A stretch of DNA of 16,642 nt, taken from NCBI GenBank assembly GCA_964628455.1, contig CAZVPD010000084.1, forward strand, positions 1-16,642, in the 5' to 3' direction. The translations under genes and the position numbers were made by a program. The stretch's first letter is position 1. Each line of letters begins with the position of its first letter. Positions 12,697 to 16,642 of the stretch are shown here, in pieces. Origin of the DNA: JAQVWU01 sp964628455 (GTDB lineage Bacteria; Bacillota; Clostridia; Oscillospirales; CAG-272). The notes below the pieces were generated by a model. The model saw nothing but the letters and a program-made list of their open reading frames with translations. It had not been told where the DNA came from and did not search any database.

Positions 12697-15555
12697 ATGG
12701 CAACTCTCGCGCAGAAATATTCGGCCCTTAAAAAATCCGTGGGCGGCAACCGCGAAATGACGGGCTATGAAGAGACCTTCGGTATGCCGAGGGAAGAGCA
12801 GCAGCATATCACGATGCCGAATAAAACCATCCGCCGCATCCTGGCGGAAATAGAATTCGCGATCAGGCTGTCGGGCGCCGAAGGCGGAAAATTCGACAGT
12901 GAGATCGGCCTTGCGATCGATTACCTCGAACTCGGCATCGCCGAGGAAGGCGTGCTGACCAAAACCGCCTGCCTTGAAGCGGAGAGAATGCTGCTCGGAC
13001 TCGCGGAAGCGGCGAAGGAATACAAGCTGATCCTGGCAGGCCACGCGCACATCGACATGAACTGGATGTGGAGCTGGCACGAGACGGTCGCCGCGACCCT
13101 GGCCACTTTCCGGACCATGCTCGATATCATGGACGAATACCCGGATTTCTGCTTCTCTCAGTCCCAGGCTTCGGTCTACAAGATCGTCGAGGACTTCGAA
13201 CCCGAACTGATGCCACGCATACAGAAGCGTATCGCCGAGGGGCGCTGGGAAGTCACCGCATCGGCATGGGTCGAAACGGACAAGAACATGCCCAACACCG
13301 AATCAATGGTGCGGCACATCCAATACGCCAAGAATTACATGCGAGACGCCTGGGGCATCGACCCCGACTCGCTTGAGGTCGACTTTTCGCCCGACACATT
13401 CGGCCACAGCGCGAACCTGCCCGAAATCAACCTCCTCGGCGGGGTAAAATACTACTACCACTGCCGCGCCCTCGACGGAAACCAGGCGCTCTACCGTTGG
13501 AAGGGTCAGTCGGGAAAAGAAGTGCTCGTGTACCGCGAGCAATACTGGTACAACAGCGCGATCACCCCTAAAATCGGCGCGGGCATCATCGACATCTCAA
13601 AGCGCTGCGGCGGGTTTAAAACGGGGCTTGTCGTCTACGGCGTCGGCGACCACGGCGGCGGACCCACCCGGCGCGACGCGGAGCGTGCAATCGAGATGGC
13701 GGGCTGGCCTATTTATCCGAGGATCAAGTTCGGCACTTTCCGGGAATTCTTCAAAGAGGCCGAGTCGGTGCGCGAAAGCCTGCCCGTCATTGACCATGAA
13801 CTGAACTTCATCTTCAACGGCTGCTATACGACGCAGAGCCGCATAAAAACGGGCAACCGCGCCTGCGAGCGCGCACTCACCGCCGCAGAAGCGATGAACG
13901 CCTTCGCCGCTTACAAAGCGGGCGCAAAAAGCGACCCTTTCCCGCTCGAGAAAGCGTGGCGCGACGTGCTTTTCACGCACTTCCACGACATTCTGACCGG
14001 CTCCTGCGTGCAGGACAGCCGCGAACACGCCATGGGCCTTTATTCCAATTCCCTTGCCGCCGCGCAGTCGAAATACGCTGCGTCCATGCTTAAGATCACC
14101 GAGAAGATCGACACGTCCGAAGCGGACGACGGCAGCGACATCTCCTCTTCCCAGTCCGAGGGCGCGGGCGCAGGCTACGGCGTCGAGAATTTCGGGGGCA
14201 TGCCCCGCTCCGAACGCGGACGCGGCAAAACGCGCGTCTTCTGCGTCTTCAACCCGACCGGAACGCCCAAAAGCGAACCCGTCGAGATCACCGTCTGGGA
14301 CTGGACGGGGGACATGCGCTTTACCGAAGTTACCGACACGGCCGGGAACGCGCTTGAATATCAGCTGCTCGACGGCAGCCTGCAGCAGTATTGGGACCAT
14401 AAGTTCTTCCGTTTTCTGGCCTTTGTCACCGTTCCGGCCTTCGGCTACACCACAGTCGTGCTGGGTGAGAAACCGATGCAGGGCGATTATCCCGTCTACT
14501 ATCAGGGCGAGGGCCGCACGCATCACCAGAATCAGAACCACGTCCTCGAAAACGAGCATCTGCGCGCCGAATTCGACTATAAGACGGGCGAGATGATCTC
14601 GCTGCGTGACGCGAAGACAAACGCGGAATATATCAAAGCCGGCGAAAGGGCCGGACTGCGCCTCGTCGACACCGAAGCCGCTTCATCCAACGCGTGGAAC
14701 ATCGGCAATTATCTGCGCGTGAATCCCGTGAACGAAGCCGTCCGCATCTACGGGGAAGCGCACGGACCGCTGCGCCGCGGATTCTGCGCAGAATACAAAG
14801 TCCTCGGCTCGACGGTGAAGCTGCACTGCCGGATCGAGAAGAACGCGCGCGCCGTCTCCTTTTTTGCCGAAGTTGACTGGCGGGAGGTCGGCGGAGCGGT
14901 CATTCCCGTCCTGACGTACGAGCTTCCCCTCGCAAGCCTGCCCGAAAAATACATGTATGACATCCCCGCCGGCGTCATCGAACGCAAGCCGCTCGAGCAG
15001 GACGTGCCCGCGCTGCAGTACGCCATGGCGGTACATCCGTCCGCCCCCCTCTCCGCCGCGATCGTCACCGAGAGCAAATACGGCTACCGGGGCACCGCGG
15101 ACGGAAAACTCACCGCAACCTTCATCAACACCTCGACCAGTCCCGATCCGTATCCCGAGCGCGGCATCCATAAGATCGGATTCGCCGTCGGGCTGTTCCC
15201 GCACGACGCGAAGGTGATGGAAGAAACAGCGACTTCGATAAACAACCGGCTCACCTACCAGCCTACCAACGCGCACAAGGGCACGCTGCACCCGTCCGGT
15301 TCTTTCTTCGGCTTCGACAGCGAAGGCGCCGTGATCTCCGCCGTCTCCGCCGAGGGAAAGGACGTCACCGTGCGCATCTACGGCGTCTCGGAGAAAAAGA
15401 GCACCTGCACCCTGACCTTCGGGAGCGACGTAAAGAAAGCAGCATTCACCGACATCATGGGCAAAAAGATCCGCGGCCGCATCGCCCTTTCCGGCGGCAA
15501 AGCCTCGTTCACGCTGCCCCCCTTCACAGTCGCCAACGTAAAGCTGACCTTCTGA
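12697..15555 (+). CDS. Glycoside hydrolase family 38 alpha-mannosidase
   Basis: This 952-residue enzyme should release mannose from alpha-mannosides in a zinc-dependent, retaining reaction. It has no signal peptide, so it works in the cytoplasm on imported mannosides. The catalytic domain has GHAHIDMNWMWSWHET (115-130; zinc ligands His118 and Asp120 by family analogy) and a block FSPDTFGHSANLPE (230-243) with the nucleophile Asp233. LYRWKG (265-270) and FTHFHDILTGSCVQD (426-440), with the His428-x-His430-Asp431 zinc and active-site block, follow. A Ser/Glu/Gly-rich insert about 449-497 separates it from the beta-sandwich C-terminal half. Length is close to bacterial GH38 enzymes of about 900-1,050 residues. 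The start ATG 12697 has AAGGA 6 nt upstream. The gene is monocistronic between a consensus promoter with an adjoining palindrome and a strong terminator at 15675-15703. All key residues are present. Confidence 0.95.
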   Translation: MATLAQKYSALKKSVGGNREMTGYEETFGMPREEQQHITMPNKTIRRILAEIEFAIRLSGAEGGKFDSEIGLAIDYLELGIAEEGVLTKTACLEAERMLLGLAEAAKEYKLILAGHAHIDMNWMWSWHETVAATLATFRTMLDIMDEYPDFCFSQSQASVYKIVEDFEPELMPRIQKRIAEGRWEVTASAWVETDKNMPNTESMVRHIQYAKNYMRDAWGIDPDSLEVDFSPDTFGHSANLPEINLLGGVKYYYHCRALDGNQALYRWKGQSGKEVLVYREQYWYNSAITPKIGAGIIDISKRCGGFKTGLVVYGVGDHGGGPTRRDAERAIEMAGWPIYPRIKFGTFREFFKEAESVRESLPVIDHELNFIFNGCYTTQSRIKTGNRACERALTAAEAMNAFAAYKAGAKSDPFPLEKAWRDVLFTHFHDILTGSCVQDSREHAMGLYSNSLAAAQSKYAASMLKITEKIDTSEADDGSDISSSQSEGAGAGYGVENFGGMPRSERGRGKTRVFCVFNPTGTPKSEPVEITVWDWTGDMRFTEVTDTAGNALEYQLLDGSLQQYWDHKFFRFLAFVTVPAFGYTTVVLGEKPMQGDYPVYYQGEGRTHHQNQNHVLENEHLRAEFDYKTGEMISLRDAKTNAEYIKAGERAGLRLVDTEAASSNAWNIGNYLRVNPVNEAVRIYGEAHGPLRRGFCAEYKVLGSTVKLHCRIEKNARAVSFFAEVDWREVGGAVIPVLTYELPLASLPEKYMYDIPAGVIERKPLEQDVPALQYAMAVHPSAPLSAAIVTESKYGYRGTADGKLTATFINTSTSPDPYPERGIHKIGFAVGLFPHDAKVMEETATSINNRLTYQPTNAHKGTLHPSGSFFGFDSEGAVISAVSAEGKDVTVRIYGVSEKKSTCTLTFGSDVKKAAFTDIMGKKIRGRIALSGGKASFTLPPFTVANVKLTF

Positions 15556-15674
15556 AAACAGAACCGAAGCAGAAAACACCGTTTCCGCTATCGCAAGCAG
15601 CAAAGTGAAAGATGCCCTTTCAGCAGCCGTCACCGATCAGGCGATTACCGAATCCGCGCCAATTGTTTTGTTTT

Positions 15675-15703
15675 AAAAAAGCAGCAGAAACGCTGCTTTT
15701 TTT
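15675..15703 (+). terminator. Rho-independent terminator after the alpha-mannosidase
   Basis: AAAAAAGCAGC (15675-15685) pairs with GCTGCTTTTTT (15692-15702) around an AGAAAC loop, with seven Ts in all. The A-run on the other side makes it able to work in both directions. It lies 120 bp after the mannosidase stop; the interval holds no gene. Confidence 0.9.
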
Positions 15704-15848
15704 ATTGTCGGAGCCAGGATATAACAGACTTACCCGATATCCGCAGACAGCGGCAGCTGTTTCCGTCGATTCGCGGATACCTGCAGAAATCCGGAGCAGC
15801 AGACCGTTTTTACATTATTTACAATATAATGCATTATTATTCATATAA
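15704..15848. other. Spacer at a composition change, no gene seen
   Basis: The first 100 bases resemble the GC-rich surroundings. From about 15808 the sequence turns strongly AT-rich and carries several TATAAT-like strings, none with a good -35 at proper spacing. The N-terminal part of the following ABC ATPase is not found here, so the junction probably marks an old deletion or insertion. Confidence 0.45.
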
Positions 15849-16222
15849 TACTGTATTGTATGGTTTCATAAAATATATAATAAAACCAGTACATATTCAC
15901 CCGGTATGAAACAACGTCCCGCACCGGGTATGGCATTCATGAAAAAACCAAAAGTTTTCTTATCGGATGAACCCGTAAACGGCATGGATCCTGTTTCTGC
16001 CGAGAATTTTTATGCTGTTATAAAGCATACAGCCGAAAATTATTCATCCGCTTTTATCATATCCTCTCATATATTATCGGAACCGGCACGATATCCGACA
16101 GAGTATTCTTTTTAAGCAGCGGGAATATCATAAAAGAAACGAATGCAGTTCATAATCCTTCCGAACTGAAGGAAATTTATATGTCGCTGTTCAAAGGCCG
16201 TAACGATGAAAATAATGATTGA
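15849..16222 (+). pseudogene. ABC transporter ATP-binding protein, truncated and frameshifted
   Basis: Only the C-terminal half remains. From about 15882 the frame reads KTSTYSPGMKQR, which fits the signature loop (family form kTYSLGMKQRL), then KKPKVFLSDEPVNGMDP, a Walker B and D-loop. IISSHILSE follows, with the switch histidine. The Walker A P-loop and Q-loop are missing; an in-frame stop lies at 15846-15848. After HILSE (16080) the frame shifts: the same frame ends at 16115, while the next frame continues from 16085 as GTISDRVFFLSSGNIIKE and LKEIYMSLFKG to the stop at 16220-16222, which is normal family sequence. One lost base near 16081-16085 explains it. It overlaps the permease start by 17 bp, the usual layout of a two-gene export system of the bacteriocin-immunity or antibiotic-resistance kind. 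It cannot hydrolyse ATP without Walker A. Confidence 0.85.
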
Positions 16223-16642
16223 TTTTGAATTGAAAAAATTCCTGCATAACAGAAAAAACAGAATCATTATAATAATCTATGTCCTGTGCGTATCTGCTTT
16301 TTTGTTTGTATCGGATTCACTTGACGAAAGTATCCGTAAAAACGAGCCGAATATTATTCAGAGCAATATGAACGATGCGGAAAGTATCATAGAGGATCTG
16401 GAAAAACTGCAGTCAGCCGAACCCGGTCTTTCGGATAAAATTTCCGTATCGATCGGCATCAATAAAAAAGCGGTGATCGTTTATTCCGATATGATCAGAC
16501 ATATACGGGAAAATGACCGTCTGTCCCTGCTTGAGGATAAAATAGCTCTGAATGAATTATACACGGAAATAGCCGGAGAAGGAAAAGGAGGTTACGATAC
16601 GCTTCAGCTCGATGCGGAAAGAACTGTTTTAAACTATTTAAA
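16206..16642 (+). CDS. ABC-2-type transporter permease, 3' end outside window
   Basis: The frame begins MKIMIDFELKKFLHNRKN, has one hydrophobic helix at about 19-36 (RIIIIIYVLCVSAFLFV), and stays open for at least 145 residues to the right edge. A short cytoplasmic N-terminus of the form M-x-F-E-L-K-K-x-L, one helix, then a long extracellular loop is the usual start of ABC-2 permeases that pair with an adjacent ATPase. Here that ATPase is the broken gene it overlaps. No RBS of good quality is seen, consistent with translational coupling. With its partner dead, this gene is probably decaying unless another ATPase serves it. The low GC content differs from the rest of the window, which suggests transfer from elsewhere. 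Confidence 0.6.
   Translation, partial: MKIMIDFELKKFLHNRKNRIIIIIYVLCVSAFLFVSDSLDESIRKNEPNIIQSNMNDAESIIEDLEKLQSAEPGLSDKISVSIGINKKAVIVYSDMIRHIRENDRLSLLEDKIALNELYTEIAGEGKGGYDTLQLDAERTVLNYL

Noticed and set aside
12629..12760. 43-codon frame starting at the predicted transcription start of the mannosidase mRNA
   Set aside because: It overlaps the mannosidase gene out of frame, is lysine-rich low-complexity sequence, and has no ribosome binding site; a leaderless peptide is possible but unsupported.
1..16642. CRISPR arrays, tRNA or rRNA genes, transposases and riboswitches
   Set aside because: Scanned by eye on both strands; no repeated spacer array, no tRNA-like fold, no transposase domain and no recognisable riboswitch core was seen.

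Overview
The window looks like a chromosomal piece (probably a metagenome-assembled contig, since it carries a run of ten Ns) from a fairly GC-rich, anaerobic-type Firmicute/Clostridia. This is inferred from lipoprotein signal peptides on solute-binding proteins, a surface protein with a QTGD-type C-terminal anchor, a perfect CIRCE heat-shock operator, strong Gram-positive ribosome binding sites and near-consensus SigA promoters. No rRNA, tRNA or CRISPR array was found, so the taxon cannot be fixed more tightly. An uncultured gut or rumen Oscillospiraceae-like lineage is a guess.

Layout. Positions 1-1544 (minus): a GNAT acetyltransferase running off the left edge, preceded in the same operon by a five-helix membrane protein with a C-terminal Lcl/DUF1566-like domain. 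Positions 1733-4833: two divergent paralogous solute-binding lipoproteins (SBP1 minus, SBP2 plus). Positions 4918-5303: what I read as the decayed C-terminal remnant of a fifth SBP with its terminator intact. Positions 5323-10628: a putative operon of a cytoplasmic glycosidase-like protein of unclear family, SBP3, a 49-residue membrane protein not recognised from any family, and SBP4. It ends at a bidirectional hairpin terminator shared with a convergent minus-strand gene (10635-11561) for a secreted CBM9/DOMON-type carbohydrate-binding surface protein that contains the N gap. Positions 11800-12537: an Hsp20 chaperone gene under a SigA promoter and CIRCE element. Positions 12581-15703: a GH38 alpha-mannosidase with its own consensus promoter, a 14-bp perfect palindrome abutting the -35 box, and a strong terminator. 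Positions 15849-16642: an AT-richer block with a truncated, frameshifted ABC transporter ATPase overlapping the start of an ABC-2-type permease that leaves the right edge.

How the genes may work together. The core is a glycan-handling locus. Four intact, mutually homologous binding lipoproteins and a fifth decayed one sit beside two cytoplasmic glycosidases and a surface carbohydrate-binding protein, but no permease or ATPase for sugar import lies in the window. The binding proteins either share a permease encoded elsewhere or act as sensors or surface binders. Each SBP carries an EF-hand-like calcium loop in the same position. The most unusual observations are this orphan, still diversifying SBP array with its dead member, the small membrane protein in the SBP operon, the palindrome at the mannosidase promoter and a consensus promoter reading antisense into SBP1.
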